NCBI RefSeq assembly: GCF_002443255.2
Contig: NW_019211460.1
Location: forward strand, 36,589,498-36,653,497
Source: Varroa destructor
Taxonomy: Eukaryota; Arthropoda; Arachnida; Mesostigmata; Varroidae
Direction of reading: 5' to 3'
DNA length: 64,000 nt
The notes under the pieces are model-generated. The model did not search any database and was not told the origin of the DNA. It saw nothing but the letters and a program-made list of their open reading frames with translations. This document shows positions 62,305 through 64,000 of this stretch, in pieces. The position numbers and the translations under genes were made by a program. Numbering within the stretch: position 1 is the first letter of the stretch; every line of letters starts with the position of its first letter.

Positions 62305-64000
62305 GTGTAGAAATTGGATATTGCCCAAATTCGGAAAGTGAGGCGTTGTTGTCCGTGACAAATTTTTTGTAGCAGACATCGGCTTTCATTTGATACCCAG
62401 CATGGCAACTCATGTTACGGCAAACAGCCTGACAACTGACAAACTTTATACCGTATACACGTATTTCTACCAAGCTGACTTGTATTCTCAGGCTACGCAA
62501 TCTTTGTAGTTTCTTTATGAAATTCGCGTCGACGATGTGCTACCCTAAGTCATCTAACTTGCAGTGTCAACACGTTGGCTTTTATTGAATGTAACTTGCT
62601 TTCAGTCTGCCTTTGAATGGGACAAGCGGGCGTGCGGTAAAAGAAACGTAGATATTTTTTGCTTTTTTATCGTTGGATATAAGTGGGAAACGCATTTAGC
62701 TGTCCAAAATCATTAAATAATCGAGGATGATTGACGACAACCGACAGACAGTCGTCAACAAACAGACGAATCAACAATCGATTTACCGTGTGTCTTCAAA
62801 ACGACGCTCTGGCAGCACTACCAACACTGGTAGGTACTTTCGGGTCATCGTTGGTGCCATCGCTAGCATGGTATCATTGGTCACAACGATTCCGAGCATA
62901 TCTTTAACGGTAAGAACTACTCGCTACTTGGGTTTGCCTTACTTCTAAGTTTTATATATACTGTGTATGTACTTGTCGTCTAATGTAGTAGCGGAGTGCT
63001 GAATTGCTGTTGACCCAATCGCAAGGCTAACTGAGTTCGCCGGCTGAACGGCACAGCAATGCACGCCCGTACCTCACTCGACTTGTCTCATGATGATAAC
63101 AATGCTCCGTGACGCTCCCTGTCATTGCTGCCGATAACAAGAAAATGTCGGTATTGTTTTTGTCATATGTCTCGTGTGTTTCCAGCATATATTATTAACC
63201 ATCTATATCGGATAATTGTAGCAACTTTAAAATATAGAAAAAAATTTTGTACAAAATCAATTTTCTATCGTATTTAAATTTCATATCAATGACATCGTAT
63301 TTGAGCGTTCTCTAGTACGTAGTTTGAGTAGTACCGGTAATATAATGTAAGTTGAGCATCGCGCAAAAAAAAATCACCATCTACTATCTAATAACCATTT
63401 CGAACATGGCTATAACGATTTACGCGCCTCGGCCCGAGACCCGGCTACTAAAAATTGTTTAAGAAACCTTTGTTTGGGAAACGAAACGTATTCTTATAGG
63501 CGGCAATGTACACCGGGAAAAATTTCTAAGCTATTATCTTGACAGCGGTTGAGATTTTTGTAAAAGTTACTCAATCTTTTAATGCCCCTATACTAGACAC
63601 AAAAATTGACTTTATCATAGATCGACTTTTCTTTTTTCACCTCGGTGGTTAAAAAATAGTTAAGAAATAGTTGAAAAGATATCCGTGTCTTTGTACTTTT
63701 TACTTGCTTGATTTTTTTTTTGTGTGGCTTAGGATTTATATGAGGATCTTCAAAGTCTCAGTAGAACGCGTCAACTTGAAATAAAGGGATCATCTCAGTG
63801 AGGCAATTTGGTAACTTAAATAGGCCAACAAGTTAACAGTAATGGGGTGCAATGGAAGCACAGCGGCAAAATAGATGCCGACCAGTAAATTGCAGGTGCT
63901 TACAGGAAGTAATCTAGGTTCAGCTATGAAAAGCGTCGGTAGACACAGACCGCTTAGTACTTCCGCTAAAATCCTAATAGCAATAAAAAAGACGACAACG
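62305..64000. other. No gene seen
   Basis: A minus-strand 89-codon frame (62231-62500) overlaps the end of the transposase relic and may be part of it. The rest is AT-rich with no exon I can support. Confidence 0.4.

Overview
The window is nuclear DNA from an animal, almost certainly an arthropod. Genes have short exons, GT-AG introns, AT-rich intergenic DNA, many microsatellites, decayed mariner-type transposons and one 100-N assembly gap. The best-conserved gene is an insulin-like receptor whose kinase has the insect-style CAVKTVNE catalytic-lysine segment. A mite or other chelicerate is plausible, but I cannot fix the species from this sequence.

Layout. (1) 1-2560: no confident gene. (2) 2561-12086, plus strand: I rebuilt an eight-exon gene (972 coding nt, 323 aa) for the RNA polymerase I stalk subunit RPA43 (POLR1F/TWISTNB). 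Every splice phase agrees. Its last intron (7510-11957) holds a relic mariner transposase on the opposite strand. (3) 13804-12918, minus strand, convergent with POLR1F: a two-exon gene for a small secreted helical protein of about 125 aa, with a TATA box upstream. I do not recognise the family. (4) About 13.9-23.4 kb: mostly non-coding, with a decayed non-LTR reverse transcriptase fragment, one weak small ORF and the probable insulin receptor 3' UTR. (5) 58990-23495, minus strand: one complete insulin-like receptor gene, ten coding exons, 4785 coding nt, 1594 aa, spread over 35.5 kb. Its first intron is about 22.8 kb and holds microsatellites, a second mariner relic, strong palindromes, an inverted-repeat element, the assembly gap and a possible orphan exon. 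(6) 59-64 kb: upstream sequence of the receptor with a long ORF of unknown status and a decayed Tc1-like transposase.

The two large genes both serve growth. The receptor takes in the insulin/IGF-like signal at the cell surface. POLR1F is part of the polymerase that makes ribosomal RNA, a process known in animals to be raised by insulin/TOR signalling. Their nearness here need not be functional. I found no tRNA or rRNA gene, CRISPR array or operon. All exon boundaries were read by eye from splice signals, reading phase and remembered family alignments; no search was run.
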